From: Micrasema longulum
Lineage: Eukaryota > Arthropoda > Insecta > Trichoptera > Brachycentridae
Assembly: GCA_022494885.1 (NCBI GenBank)
Contig: JAGVSM010001177.1
Span: forward strand, 1 to 64,000
Direction of reading: 5' to 3'
DNA length: 64,000 bases
Below, in pieces: positions 40,101 to 44,189 of this stretch. The position numbers and the translations under genes were made by a program. The notes beneath the pieces are model-generated. The model saw nothing but the letters and a program-made list of their open reading frames with translations. It had not been told where the DNA came from and made no database searches. The stretch's first letter is position 1, and each line of letters starts with the position of its first letter.

Positions 40101-43100
40101 GCGTTAAATACGAAGACAGAGATATTGCTTCATATATATCTTATGTCCGTGACCGTACCGTAGACCTCACGCATATATGCAAACAACGATCAACAAAAGT
40201 CATGAAGAGATGTTCTTGATTACATTAGCTAAATTGCTAACATGTTCTTTTTATGATTTTTGCACAAAAATATTTAAACTGTATATTTTTTAAATTTGTG
40301 TATGCGTATATAGGTGTACGCAAGTATGTGTGTATATATATATACACATGTATAGAGTGTATGGATATGTGTGTGTGCATGAATGTATTTGTATGTACGT
40401 GTAAGTTTGTTTAAAAAATCGTGCTGACGTGTGAAATTGATTAAATCAAAACATCTACGCATAGGCTGTGCGTATGTGGGATTTTTTTTCTTATCATTTT
40501 TTTAATAATATTATTCACACATACTGTACACCAATGTAATTACAAAAAAAAACAAAAATGTTAAAAAAAAAATTTTTTTTGTTGTAAAACTTAGTAAATA
40601 GTACTTGACAAAGAGGATATATACAAAATAAAAAAGATAAAATAATTTCTAAGGCTTTGAAAGTAGAAAAAAAGTAACGCTTGCAAACTAAGAGAATAAA
40701 CTAAAACCTGTATACAAAAGATCAATAGTAAGTGATTGATCAAAAAAGTATCCAAGACTTTTCAACAAATGATTTTTACTAGCAAAACTCCTGGGATATT
40801 CTCAAAGTAACATAAAACTTTTCTAGAGCCAGGAATTTCTAATCAGAATATCCAAACCGGAGACAGGAGCAATAACTTATACAATCAGCAAATATCTGAA
40901 GTTTCTCGATTACCAGAAATCTCCAGAACAATACGTTTCCATTTAGCAAAGTTGGCGGACTCTTCACAAAGGAGGAACATCATTAGAGTGGAAAGTTTCA
41001 CTGCCTGAATGCTTACATTTGCAATGGCAGGTGTAGATCTAGGCGTTGAATGTATCAACTTAGAAAACGTGGACAAAACGGGGGAGAAAAGAAAGTATAG
41101 AGCGATCCTAAAGTGAATATAACACTATCACACTTATTTGTTGTTAAAAAAAATTGATATCCAAAATTTCTCAAAGCTACAACAGAACTCTCGAATTTCT
41201 TAAACAGAAAAACGGTGCACCGAATACATTAATTTATCTTTAAATATATAATTCCTCTGTACGTGTGATGTCACTGAACTCCTCCTAACCGGCTTAACCG
41301 ATTTACATGCGGTTTTCAGAGAGATATAGATCTTTGCGCTGTGCGTGTTCGTAAGTATTAAAATCTTCAATCTATGAATAAAGCATAAATGTTTTATTCG
41401 TCGATCTACTAGGGTTGCATTTGAGGAGAAAGCATTTACAAAAAATGGAAAGATATTGTTTTTTTGTGTACAAAAAAAGTTTGTTTTTAACTGTTTACAA
41501 ACAACATTTATTTTTTGTGAATCTCAATCAGATTTTTTTCTTTTCCTTATAATTTCTACCCATGTATTTATTTTAACTGTATTTTTGGTAATACTAAAAT
41601 AACATTTAATTCAATACATTTTCAAAAATCGTATTCCGACATAAATACATCCCTGTGTTGGTGAGAAGACCGGAGTTTGACGTTTGCAAAAAAAATGCCA
41701 TGTTTGAAAAAATATTTATTTTATGTTTTGGAATTCAACCATAAACAAGTACCTAGGTTTAATATTTGAATAATACTAATTTTTAATTTTGGAATTTAAT
41801 CACTAACAGTTACTTCGGTACCTACTTATTAATGAAAAGTCTTTTTCCAAGATTGCTAATAGCAGGCAAACCAACGTTCGGGCAGGACAACGTCTGTCGA
41901 GTCCGCTGGTTTCTTTATATAATTTATTTTATGATCGTCATTTCCATTTCCTTAGTAACACTCACAAGTGGATAGGGCAGTGCATTCAATACAATTCAAG
42001 CGTACTAATCATTACATTTGTTTAATAACCGTATTTTTGTCCCGGCAGATAAAAAACACAGCTCTTAGTGTGAAATTGAACCAGAACACTCGAATAGCGT
42101 TTTAGACTGAATAATTACTGTCAGGTAAAAACCCTGAAAAAGAAATCAAGTGAACACAATTTCGCGTCGTTGTATAGTTGTTGGAGCGTTCATCTGTCAT
42201 TCTTGTGATCCTGAGTTCGATTATGGCAAGGTGGATGTTAAATATTAATTTTAATTGTGATTATAACCATGCACCTGAAGTTTTAAGCTGATCATCTAAT
42301 CGTCCATCTAACAAAAATCATCCAGGTACGCTGCGATTGGAGTGCCAATGGAGTGCCCTGTGCACCACTGGGTAAGATTAAGGAAATAATGATGATGATG
42401 ATAATGATGTTATTTAAAAAAAGGCAAAATGATCAATCTTAGGCTTCAGGCGCAAGTCCAAATAATGTGTCCTATGAAATATTCAAAATCACCCTTTCAA
42501 AAAAATATTTCATGTTACTTTACCGATAATCTAATCCAGGACCTTAGGCAAGACAGGTTAACATAATTACCAGTATACTACGAAGTTGGTTAATACTCAC
42601 TCGATTTTATGGGATGTTGGTTCTATTTCACATACAAAACTTTACTTTTCATTAGATTTTCGCTAGTACAGATTTTTTTTTTTTTAACTATCGACCGTTA
42701 GTATGCACCCTTTTTTAGCAATCTCTAGCATTGTTAATGTACATTCAATGTTATGAGGAAATTCTGTGTTTTTAAAATTTATATAATATAGTCTATTAAA
42801 CTAAATCAAAAAATAACTTTTTTATTTTTCGTATTATCATCGGTATGATGAAGTTTTGCAATTTCGATATAAGTCCGTCCTTTACGTCACGAGTTCAAGT
42901 CGGTGAGTTTTTCTAACATGTAAAATCAGGCGAGAGTGTAAATCTGAGTCAAGTTTAATTAATAATAATAATAACGGGTCTCTGAAATGGTTTGGTCGTG
43001 TAGAACAAATAGACGACGAAAAAATGGTAAAATAAGTATATATGGCGAAAATGAACGGTAACGTGAGACGAGGACGACGAAGGAATACGCGGCATGATCA

Positions 43101-44052
43101 GATAAACCAAAATCCTAAGTCTGGTCAAATCAAAAGCAGCCAGAACCGAAGGACATGTATTACAAGATGTATGAAGTGTGAAAAAAGCTAGGAATATATG
43201 CCAGGATGGACGTGTGTGGCGGTCCATTCTCTCCGCCTACCCCTACGGGGAAATGGCGTGATATTAGTAGTAGTAGTAAATGGAAAACTGCGTACCTGTC
43301 AAAATACGCTAAACGTTAAAAAATTGGCTACTCAGAAACCCGAAACGTATCACAATACATAACTACGCTAGAATTAATTTGTTATTGTTTACCTGAACCT
43401 ACGACGCGCGACGCGACGTTTGAAAATGTTTTTTTGTGCTCTTATTTTTACCGCGTGTAAAAAAACGTTATTTATTTAATAATATTTGAGTATGTCTAAA
43501 TGCTTGAGGACCAGCTGGATTTCCTCCCTAGGTAGTTATTCATATTTAAATTTATTTCAACAGAGAGGGAAAACATCATTGAGAAGGGGATATGGAAGTC
43601 TAGACATTTACAGGGCTTATGACCTGTCATTGGCTAGACTTCCGTATCCCCTTCTCAAATATGTTTTCCCCCTCTGTTGAAATAAATTTAAACATTATTT
43701 ATTTCCTATTTTCCGTTGCACTGAACTTCCTCACTGATTAAAATTTAAAATTAGTAATATCCAGAAATACCAGTTATGGTGGATTAGTTTGGATTTTGCA
43801 AGCAACCCGCTGCATTCTCGATATTCTGAATACACAAGTACCGTATTTTGTTTTTTCCTTGCCTGCAGTGCACGCGGTGACCCTTGCAAGGCTCCCTGCT
43901 GGTGAGGCGCCGGCTGCACCCGGCGGAGTCCGCCCGGCCCTGGGACAAGTAGAAGCGCTGGCGCCGCTTGATGCCGTCGCCGCAGGTCTTGGAGCACGGA
44001 GACCACTCCGACCAGGCGGACACGGCGCAGGGGTCGGCTTCCAAGTCTTCGT
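3960..44052 (-). CDS. Spondin-like TSR/Kunitz secreted protein, C-terminal 667 residues (9 exons, 5' end outside window)
   Basis: Joined minus-strand exons: 44052-43863, 22141-21908, 17388-17190, 9122-8912, 8150-7980, 6241-6098, 5027-4516, 4432-4267, 4138-3960. Every junction keeps frame, and all splice sites are GT-AG except the first, which is GC-AG. Numbering from the first full codon, the domains are TSR1 8-62, TSR2 79-139, TSR3 156-269 with an acidic insert, Kunitz 280-330, linker 335-383, Arg/Glu-rich region about 425-515, TSR4 526-579, TSR5 613-665, stop. The product is expected to be an extracellular-matrix or secreted adhesion protein. This module order (TSRs, Kunitz, more TSRs) fits insect F-spondin/fat-spondin-type proteins, which also carry N-terminal Reeler and Spondin_N domains. 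Those are not seen here, so the window holds only the 3' part. Papilin is an alternative, but it usually has many Kunitz domains and an ADAMTS-like cassette. Exact orthology cannot be settled from this fragment. Confidence 0.85.
4267..4432 (-). CDS. Exon: second half of TSR4 plus linker
   Basis: Supplies cysteines 563, 573 and 579 that complete TSR4, then a polar linker to residue 608 (NDNSRSVEDNNYDS). It starts in phase 0 after a ttttgcag acceptor and ends AGTG|GTAATT in phase 1. Only 83 bases of intron separate it from the exon before and 128 from the exon after. Confidence 0.87.
4516..5027 (-). CDS. Exon: Arg/Glu-rich disordered linker and first half of TSR4
   Basis: Residues 383-553. About 140 residues are polar and low in hydrophobics, with a dense Arg/Glu/Asn/Gln stretch (words RHRYTNRRKENERERNK and RRAEPRRKYGRESREEE). 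Then TSR4 opens at C526 with WSEW and CNTTCG, the site types for C-mannosylation and O-fucosylation. The acceptor is cgacag and the donor ATT|GTGAGA (phase 0). The linker is probably unstructured and could bind polyanions, which is inference. Long open frames in other phases here are shadows. Confidence 0.86.
5226..5865 (-). mobile_element. RTE-like LINE relic (C-terminal part), in an intron
   Basis: Minus-strand pieces read EQADEFVYLRSMFSRDGK, then, after frameshifts, MNGNVGRGRPRKT and SRQNRWACMTRCMNVEEARN. This is the usual end of an RTE-type reverse transcriptase ORF, with the word order FVYLGSMF...GRGRPRK...NVEEAR. The 3' tail motif 'cgccatttccccgta' near 5255 recurs at 7676 and, inverted, at 43240. 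It is dead: several stops and frameshifts. It sits between the linker exon and the TSR4 exon. Confidence 0.75.
6098..6241 (-). CDS. Exon: acidic/polar linker after Kunitz
   Basis: Residues 335-383: Asp/Ser/Asn-rich with one N-glycosylation sequon (NQT at 365-367) and no cysteine. The acceptor aacag and donor TTTTG|GTACG give phase 1 at both ends, which fits both neighbours. It has no recognisable domain; its assignment rests on the phase match and splice sites. Confidence 0.78.
6680..7265 (-). mobile_element. Penelope-like element relic with GIY-YIG part
   Basis: Minus-strand words in order are a region like INVPLYDTKIKEL and NNNGYNENVINK (end of the reverse transcriptase), then GMYPLNCNDCNSIYIGK and, after a frameshift, FYNLLKEHLKCLNNN, SEFANHLIENNQKFNKDTG and LKVLH...LEIL. 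The CxxC-like YIGK then KEHL then HLIENNHxF order is typical of the GIY-YIG endonuclease end of Penelope-like elements. Stops and frameshifts show it is dead. Confidence 0.65.
7673..7745 (-). mobile_element. RTE-like LINE 3' tail fragment
   Basis: The words 'tgacgccatttcccc', 'gataaaacaacac' and 'tatctttgaatac' parallel the 3' end of the LINE at 5250-5325. Only the tail is present. Confidence 0.5.
7980..8150 (-). CDS. Exon: Kunitz/BPTI domain
   Basis: Residues 278-335. It has six cysteines with Kunitz spacing (280, 289, 305, 313, 326, 330; expected bonds 280-330, 289-313, 305-326). Landmarks are GPCRA with Arg290 at P1, WFFD, FGYTGCQGNRNNF and ECLRVC. Arg at P1 is usual for inhibitors of trypsin-like serine proteases. 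The domain fills one exon of 171 bases with phase 1 at both ends, the usual form of a shuffled module. The acceptor is ccttttag and the donor AAAG|GTGGAT. Confidence 0.9.
8151..8911. other. Intron between TSR3 tail and Kunitz exon
   Basis: AT-rich, with no repeat or RNA gene recognised. Confidence 0.5.
8912..9122 (-). CDS. Exon: acidic insert and second half of TSR3
   Basis: Residues 208-278. The first 43 residues are an acidic run (words EETEEAEADGEASEDGGEEE and DEIDQAVDQDEDQ). Then cysteines 251, 262 and 269 complete the TSR begun in the previous exon (KCSHIKLVERVEC...LPSC). The acceptor tttctag and donor AGAC|GTATGT fit phase 0 in and phase 1 out. This stretches TSR3 to about 114 residues, against 50-60 for a normal TSR. 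Confidence 0.85.
9208..9793. mobile_element. MITE with 30-bp terminal inverted repeats and TA duplication
   Basis: The left end 9210-9239 and right end 9762-9791 are inverted copies with about one mismatch (core ATCACAAATAACTATCGACG). Each is flanked by TA (9208-9209 and 9792-9793). The 586-bp unit has no coding frame. TA duplication suggests mobilisation by a Tc1/mariner-class transposase. It lies in the intron between the two TSR3 exons. Confidence 0.8.
9794..10640. other. Intron sequence with a small RTE tail piece
   Basis: Positions about 10085-10140 match the RTE LINE 3' end seen at 43225-43275 ('ggaaatggcgtgat'). The rest is AT-rich and unassigned. Confidence 0.4.
10641..10748 (-). mobile_element. 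SINE-A tail fragment
   Basis: Matches the reverse complement of the SINE-A body and tail: the CATCATCAT end, 'ggtgcatagagcac', then 'gcagcgtat'. The tRNA-like head is missing. Confidence 0.6.
10781..11590 (+). repeat. Family D repeat split by a later insertion
   Basis: The left part (10781-10972, 'catttggacaaac' to 'ggtttcagctc') and right part (11433-11590, 'caacagatgaaag' to 'cttctctaaaatg') are continuous in the copies at 50945 and 54400. The 460 bases between them (10973-11432) are foreign and include a GC-rich patch at 11285-11400. Confidence 0.55.
11600..11672 (+). mobile_element. SINE-A tail fragment
   Basis: Has the body word 'gatccagatac', a 'ttgcaccaccaagtgc' box and the ATGATGATGAT end, as in the full copies. 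Confidence 0.45.
11860..12440 (+). mobile_element. RTE-type LINE relic (second subfamily)
   Basis: The translation holds RIEIARSTFYKMQKLLCNRD, then in shifted frames a WTLKVSTINKTKAFEL-like phrase and MCRRMLQIS. This order (hydrophobic colony after the RT domain, then AFEMWCYRRML) is typical of RTE elements. The same subfamily occurs at 56560-57050. Frameshifts and stops make it inactive. Confidence 0.7.
12953..13218. mobile_element. Short MITE with 36-bp inverted ends
   Basis: The left end 12955-12990 and right end 13181-13216 are inverted with about two mismatches (shared word ATCTGTACCTCAGA). TA lies outside each end. Total length is near 265 bp, with an AT-rich, non-coding interior. Confidence 0.75.
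13220..14485. other. Intron sequence, no recognised feature
   Basis: AT-rich with short ATAAATAA runs near 13950-13980. No supported gene or repeat boundary. Confidence 0.45.
14486..14720 (+). mobile_element. CR1/Jockey-like LINE, C-terminal tail with 3' UTR
   Basis: An open frame of 61 codons without a start ends in TAA at about 14670. It reads LSVPRFVNEYSQRTLHY, then KIFNKIPKQILKE and KKKIIKWL. This is the closing part of CR1/Jockey-type ORF2 (basic phrase, aromatic, FNxLPxxI, then KxxLxxWL). It is 5'-truncated, as LINE copies usually are. Confidence 0.6.
15020..15250 (+). repeat. Repeat carrying hammerhead-like motif (family H1), single copy
   Basis: The motif at 15154-15196 folds as stem I GUC/GAC, core CGGAUGA, one extra A, a perfect 6-bp stem II GAGACG/CGUCUC with loop GGAA, then GAAA, CCGC, UA. 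The surrounding words 'ggtgaaggtg' and 'ggtaaatggtta' also flank the copies at 61866-62302. Confidence 0.6.
15251..15879. other. Intron sequence, no recognised feature
   Basis: AT-rich, with only short open frames without family resemblance. Confidence 0.4.
15880..16500 (+). mobile_element. RTE-like LINE relic interrupted by a 181-bp insertion
   Basis: The frame reads EIRELYKAETS, then RIKKGEL up to 16085. It resumes at 16279 with RWFGHVERMDSKKTAKRLYN and GART. The reading is continuous if the insertion and one target-site copy are ignored. It is the same subfamily as the copies at 5226, 19165, 39540 and 42930. Confidence 0.7.
16086..16266 (-). mobile_element. 181-bp retroposed insertion with hammerhead-like motif and 12-bp TSD
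   Basis: The 12-base word AAAGGGGAGCTG occurs at 16074-16085 and again at 16267-16278, one copy on each side. On the minus strand the insert holds at 16171-16219 a core CUGAUGA, one extra U, stem II GGGUA/UACCU, GAAA, CUAG, UU and GUGUUA, and it ends in an A-rich AATAAAGAAATAAATAA tail. The TSD length and A-rich end indicate target-primed retroposition. It has no coding capacity. A relative lies at 45389-45430. Confidence 0.75.
16511..16672 (+). mobile_element. SINE-A, head-less copy
   Basis: Starts 'gaaatatttatttaaaa' and continues with 'ctggactgttacctgaag', 'aatgatcaagatgc' and a degenerate ATGATAAGGATGAT end. Confidence 0.65.
16680..17129 (+). repeat. Family C copy with attached Lys-rich reading frame on the other strand
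   Basis: Positions 16680-16935 match family C, with the hammerhead-like core at 16822-16865. From 16839 to 17129 the minus strand is open for 96 codons (words TLADLLLKKISSSQL and KNRLIKRKKVKICN) and runs into the repeat. It could be the start of a Penelope-like ORF, but I cannot confirm the family. It ends 60 bases before a host exon. Confidence 0.45.
17190..17388 (-). CDS. Exon: first half of TSR3
   Basis: Residues 141-207. An acidic lead-in (EQEEASAEEDQE), then TSR3 begins at C156 with WSDW, DCSATCG (O-fucose type site) and a basic strand ending RLRRRARWESEN. It lacks cysteines 4-6, which are on the next exon. The acceptor tttcag|A completes codon 141 with the GA of the previous exon, and the donor AAT|GTGAGT is close to consensus (phase 0). 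Confidence 0.86.
17753..17998 (+). mobile_element. SINE-A, full-length copy with tRNA-like head
   Basis: The head has a pol III A box (TGTGGTGTAATGGTCAGCA region) and B box (GGGTCCGATTC). A conserved body follows (gaaatatttatttaaaa, ccctggactggtatctgaag, gcgattggtgtaccag, cctatgcaccattagg), with a final ATGATGAAGATGA. Twelve or more partial copies occur in the window. Confidence 0.8.
18105..18367 (-). mobile_element. SINE-B copy interrupted by SINE-A body
   Basis: On the minus strand an A box (GTGGTGTAGTGGCTAAA) begins near 18362 and a B box (GGTTCGATTCC) sits near 18225-18242, followed by the SINE-B body (gcttgggtattctgtgctg) ending near 18115. About 88 bases of SINE-A body lie between the two boxes in the opposite orientation. 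Confidence 0.7.
18249..18336 (+). mobile_element. SINE-A body inside SINE-B head
   Basis: Plus-strand words 'actggtccagga', 'aaaatggtcaagatatgc' and 'gcgattggtgtaccaatg' match the middle of SINE-A. It has neither head nor the ATGATG end. Confidence 0.7.
18370..19160. other. Intron sequence, no recognised feature
   Basis: AT-rich. An open frame on the minus strand (18750-19043) has no recognisable domain and no coding-like composition. Confidence 0.4.
19165..19430 (+). mobile_element. RTE-like LINE relic, C-terminal fragment
   Basis: Parallel at DNA level to 16265-16480: 'cgttggtttggacatatagag', then 'cttgaagatggacatgtcaa' and 'tcggaataatctgcgcg'. Only this segment remains, with stops. Confidence 0.65.
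19590..20185 (+). repeat. Family J repeat with nested SINE-B
   Basis: Shares long blocks with 28075-28480 (inverted) and 37850-38410: 'tgtattttcaaaatcagtatgg', 'aaaaacgcgacgtg', 'gaatcgtgacgtatta' and 'ggaattcaaaattacaa'. SINE-B at 19690-19852 fills a gap relative to the copy at 28 kb. No coding frame; class unknown. Confidence 0.6.
19690..19852 (+). mobile_element. SINE-B copy
   Basis: Has the B box GGGTTCGATTTC, the body words 'aatatgtgatttttctcaagc' and 'ctgggtgttcggtgctg', and the ending 'cttgttgcagtgcaaaaaa'. The A box is degenerate. Confidence 0.65.
20186..21150. other. Intron sequence, no recognised feature
   Basis: AT-rich with poly(T)/poly(A) runs and no supported gene. Confidence 0.4.
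21154..21397. mobile_element. MITE, same family as 45812-46068
   Basis: The inverted ends read GTCCAGCAGACCA (left) and, reversed at the right, TGGTCTGTTAGACAT, with GACGA at the outer right edge. Internal words (agtctttatttataaaattcaa, tttatgcatatttcat) match the other copy in reverse. Confidence 0.65.
21779..21830. repeat. 18-bp tandem repeat, three units
   Basis: The unit 'acttctacaaatttcta' repeats three times with few changes, about 80 bases 3' of the TSR2 exon. Confidence 0.7.
21908..22141 (-). CDS. Exon: TSR2
   Basis: Residues 63-141: acidic lead-in, then TSR2 with WSSW (84-87), cysteines 79, 90, 94, 114, 130 and 139. The usual CxxS/TCG is CSSRCG here, so the O-fucose acceptor is Arg93. 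The acceptor ttactcag|G completes codon 63 with the AG left by the previous exon. A second cag further in would break the frame. The donor CCAGA|GTATGG lies right after the last cysteine and leaves two bases, matching the next exon. The open frame continues past the donor only by chance. Confidence 0.85.
22186..22325 (-). mobile_element. SINE-A fragment
   Basis: Reverse of the SINE-A tail: CATCATCAT start, 'gtccatagggcac', 'ttacctgaagataaagtgatca', then 'acgcttcaggcgcc'. Confidence 0.6.
22326..22692. other. Intron sequence with one small hairpin
   Basis: A 9-bp inverted pair AACATGGTT/AACCATGTT lies at about 22563-22589. Nothing else is recognised. Confidence 0.4.
22693..22741 (-). repeat. 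Hammerhead-like stem-loop, variant
   Basis: A perfect 7-bp closing stem UUUAGAC/GUCUAAA encloses UGAAGA, a weak hairpin GAUC...GGAU, then GAAU, GCGC, UA and AUUG. This is the same element order as family C (2948-2992). Confidence 0.45.
23125..23265 (+). mobile_element. SINE-A fragment
   Basis: Body words 'ggcacctgaagagtaaga', 'ggctgcatttggtttacc' and 'tattcaccacttggtgcg', with an ATGATGAT end. Confidence 0.6.
23430..24240 (+). mobile_element. CR1/Jockey-like LINE relic with 3' end
   Basis: Translated phrases are KSLKLLGFIKRM, NINTIKTLYCSLVRP, then after a frameshift SLEKRRTEMDLICIFKILN and APMSRMCTLV. It ends in 'ttaataaataaaataaaac' near 24210. The same ORF2 end occurs at 35170, 36106, 48340 and 59235. 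One frameshift near 23600-23680. Confidence 0.78.
24263..24362. repeat. Foldback hairpin with hammerhead-like core
   Basis: About 40-base inverted arms at 24263-24302 and 24319-24362. Within it, 24307-24348 reads UGCCU, UGAAAA, stem GGAAC/GUUCU, GAAA, UCGA, C, AGGCA, so UGCCU/AGGCA can close the fold. Confidence 0.55.
24380..26225. other. Intron sequence, no recognised feature
   Basis: A moderately GC-rich patch at 25030-25170 interrupts AT-rich DNA. No gene or repeat family could be named. Confidence 0.4.
26229..26750 (+). mobile_element. CR1/Jockey-like LINE tail
   Basis: A 62-codon frame has the closing pattern NYNVPKSKTTLAKRHFF, IFNLLHQV and FKSFSKFKSGL, then a 3' UTR ending 'gttaataaataaaaagtt'. 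5'-truncated. Confidence 0.6.
27460..27625 (+). mobile_element. SINE-B copy
   Basis: A-box-like 'gttgtagtgggtaaaacg', B box GGGTTTGATTCC, body 'attatgtgattcttctcaag' and 'gcctgagtgttctg', with a poly(A) end. Confidence 0.7.
27640..28074. other. Purine-rich AAAG/AAAAG low-complexity stretch
   Basis: From 27740 to 27990 the plus strand is nearly all A and G with short T runs. No gene. Confidence 0.5.
28075..28480 (-). repeat. Family J repeat, inverted copy without SINE
   Basis: Reverse complement of blocks seen at 19590-20185, including CGTCACGATTCACGTT and CACGTCGCGTTTTTCTA. The gap where SINE-B sits at 19.7 kb is about 60 bases here. Confidence 0.6.
28481..30764. other. Intron sequence with one SINE-A remnant
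   Basis: A SINE-A remnant lies at about 29060-29200 ('gaggtcatgggttctattcctg', 'gcttggactgtcttctaaagc'). A perfect 12-bp hairpin ATGCAATTTACC/GGTAAATTGCAT is at 30301-30335. The rest is unassigned. Confidence 0.45.
30765..30910 (-). repeat. Family D repeat, internally deleted
   Basis: Carries 'ggcatttacagggcttatgac' and the end piece 'gtctacgaacatttggaca' with the middle lost. Confidence 0.6.
31120..31490 (-). mobile_element. CR1-like LINE tail
   Basis: A 98-codon minus-strand frame reads FRYPRIKLFEEFVILDIR, then SQTRGWVMGSITNSEFGQ and RNFRFLGPKVFNMLPKH. It ends like CR1 ORF2, with FGQRxFxxxGPxxxNxLP near the C-terminus. A stop then WLLG follows. Confidence 0.7.
31740..32060. repeat. Two degenerate tRNA-like SINE heads
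   Basis: 31750-31787 holds a reversed B box (GGGAATCAAACCC). 31968-32035 has a 'ggtagccgaatgatcggtgac' A-box-like start and 'gataccgggtta'. Both are weak. Confidence 0.3.
32130..32300 (-). repeat. Family C repeat, minus copy
   Basis: Reverse of the 16.8-kb copy, with core at 32155-32199 where GCGAAA has decayed to GCAAAA. It pairs with an opposite copy 400 bases away. Confidence 0.6.
32605..32775 (+). repeat. Family C repeat, plus copy
   Basis: Core 32612-32655 (CUUAAAGA, GCCA...AGGC, GAAA, GCAC, UC). It continues into 'gtggagttttatcaagaaac', which is the reverse of the left part of the copy at 2843, showing that C units are joined in inverted pairs. Confidence 0.6.
33060..33265 (+). other. 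GC- and CpG-rich island in AT-rich intron
   Basis: Far richer in G+C and CpG than its surroundings, open for 61 codons on the plus strand, and ending in a donor-like CTAG|GTTAGTGG. I recognise no protein family. It may be the 5' end of a retroelement or an alternative exon, but orientation is opposite to the gene. Confidence 0.3.
33900..34480 (+). repeat. Family E repeat with 'TCCATGCGCT' boxes
   Basis: The boxes 'tccatgcgctgaatgtctgc' and 'gtagctgcaagacgtgttg' are followed by 'gtacagcgctcttgaggtga' and 'tttgcaatttcctgaca'. The same order is found at 55330-55810 and, for the last part, 46840-47045. Confidence 0.6.
34490..35169. other. Intron sequence, no recognised feature
   Basis: AT-rich, and minus-strand frames here show no known domain. 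Confidence 0.4.
35170..35940 (+). mobile_element. CR1/Jockey-like LINE relic with 3' UTR
   Basis: ORF2 end: SLNLLGFINRISSDF, TIKTLYCSTVRPLLEYAS and VVWSPFYVNRINHIESVQ, then a stop, then LEIDNYSYAEIESML and SSLQKRRTNIDSI. The 3' UTR ends with 'tgtccgttaataaataaa'. This is the best preserved of the set besides the copy at 59235. Confidence 0.82.
36106..36850 (-). mobile_element. CR1/Jockey-like LINE relic
   Basis: Minus-strand SILLLSRKMDNCSM, KLLFRDHINTIVDKAYRLL and LKYLYYTYVRSQLEFAS, then, after stops, RIHSLDVP. Upstream at 36781-36850 is a CUGAAGA...GGCU motif recalling the small ribozyme-like cores. Confidence 0.72.
37532..37785 (-). mobile_element. SINE-A, near full-length
   Basis: Reading the minus strand: A box (GTAGTGTAGTGGCCAGC), B box (GGGTTCGATTCC) near 37720, body with 'gtggactggtacctgcag', and a terminal ATGATGATGA. 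Confidence 0.78.
37850..38410 (+). repeat. Family J repeat
   Basis: Blocks in common with 19590 and 28075, such as 'tgtattttcaaaattgatatgg', 'cgtggcgtgattgatag' and 'caaatcgtgacgtg', with an extra 150-200 bases in the middle. Confidence 0.55.
38411..39539. other. Intron sequence, no recognised feature
   Basis: No supported gene. The frame at 39078-39299 (minus) is hydrophobic and AT-driven. Confidence 0.4.
39540..39800 (-). mobile_element. RTE-like LINE fragment
   Basis: The minus strand reads NDKSGLNAIKMECIRQMCG, TMYDRCTNIEIYELC and VLRWFRHEERMNSK, the segment before the GRGRPRK motif of RTE elements. Confidence 0.68.
39985..40050 (+). repeat. Family H1 hammerhead-like motif, decayed copy
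   Basis: GUGUC (39990-39994), UUAACGA, stem II AGAGAC/GUCUC, GAAA, UACAG, UA, GACAU (40030-40034). Stem I pairs, but the core is mutated. Confidence 0.55.
40296..40410. repeat. Cryptic microsatellite (TG/TA/TATG)
   Basis: Alternating TGTA, TATATA and TGTGTG words. It creates a spurious minus-strand reading frame. Confidence 0.7.
40440..41240. other. Intron sequence, no recognised feature
   Basis: No supported gene or repeat boundary. Confidence 0.4.
41241..41910 (+). mobile_element. Helitron-like non-autonomous element
   Basis: Starts with a phrase common at such ends ('actcctcctaaccggc', 'accgatttacatgcggtttt') and ends with a small hairpin GGACAACGTCTGTC followed by 'gtccgctggt'. Helitrons end with a hairpin just before CTRR. 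The last bases deviate from CTRR, so the call is tentative. Confidence 0.4.
41933..42512. mobile_element. Cluster of three SINE-A copies
   Basis: A minus tail fragment (41933-42030), a long plus copy with head-like 'gttgttggagcgttc' and B box GAGTTCGATTA (42168-42412, ending ATGATGATGATAATGATG), and a minus fragment abutting it (42425-42512). The last two are joined tail to tail. Confidence 0.65.
42930..43275 (+). mobile_element. RTE-like LINE relic with 3' tail
   Basis: Plus-strand words 'tggtttggtcgtgtagaac', 'atgaacggtaacgtgaga' and 'cagaaccgaaggacatg' match the 5226 copy. The tail 'ggaaatggcgtgatatt' is followed by (AGT)n, a simple-repeat 3' end. Confidence 0.72.
43484..43692. repeat. 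Large inverted repeat made of two family D ends
   Basis: Arms 43545-43603 and 43634-43692 (59 bases each, about four mismatches) with a 30-base spacer. The outer part 43484-43544 is the family D end in minus orientation. It lies about 170 bases 3' of the TSR1 exon, inside the intron. Confidence 0.85.
43863..44052 (-). CDS. Exon: TSR1 (most upstream exon seen)
   Basis: Residues 1-62 plus a split codon. Six cysteines (8, 19, 23, 45, 55, 62), WSEW and CSKTCG. The exon is strikingly GC-rich compared with the rest of the gene. The acceptor ttatttcag|AC needs one base from an unseen upstream exon. The donor TGCAG|GCAAGG is a GC donor leaving AG, which joins the G of the next exon to make Arg63. 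No GT gives both the sixth cysteine and the right phase. Open frames in the other phases are shadows caused by high GC. Confidence 0.84.
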
Positions 44053-44189
44053 CTGAAATAACATTTGTATTATTTTTTTTTTTTTTAAAAAGGAAATTGT
44101 TGCGTTTTTATGATTTATCCAAATGTTCCCATTTTTTAAATAGTTTTAAATATCTCGCCTCGCTCTCTTTTTTAATACTAATTTAAAAA

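Noticed and set aside
40274..40462. His/Thr/Tyr-rich open frame
   Set aside because: Translation of a TG/TA microsatellite.
43774..44064. Three overlapping long reading frames on both strands at the TSR1 exon
   Set aside because: They are shadows of the GC-rich exon; only one frame has the six cysteines, WSEW and CSKTCG, and fits the splice phases.
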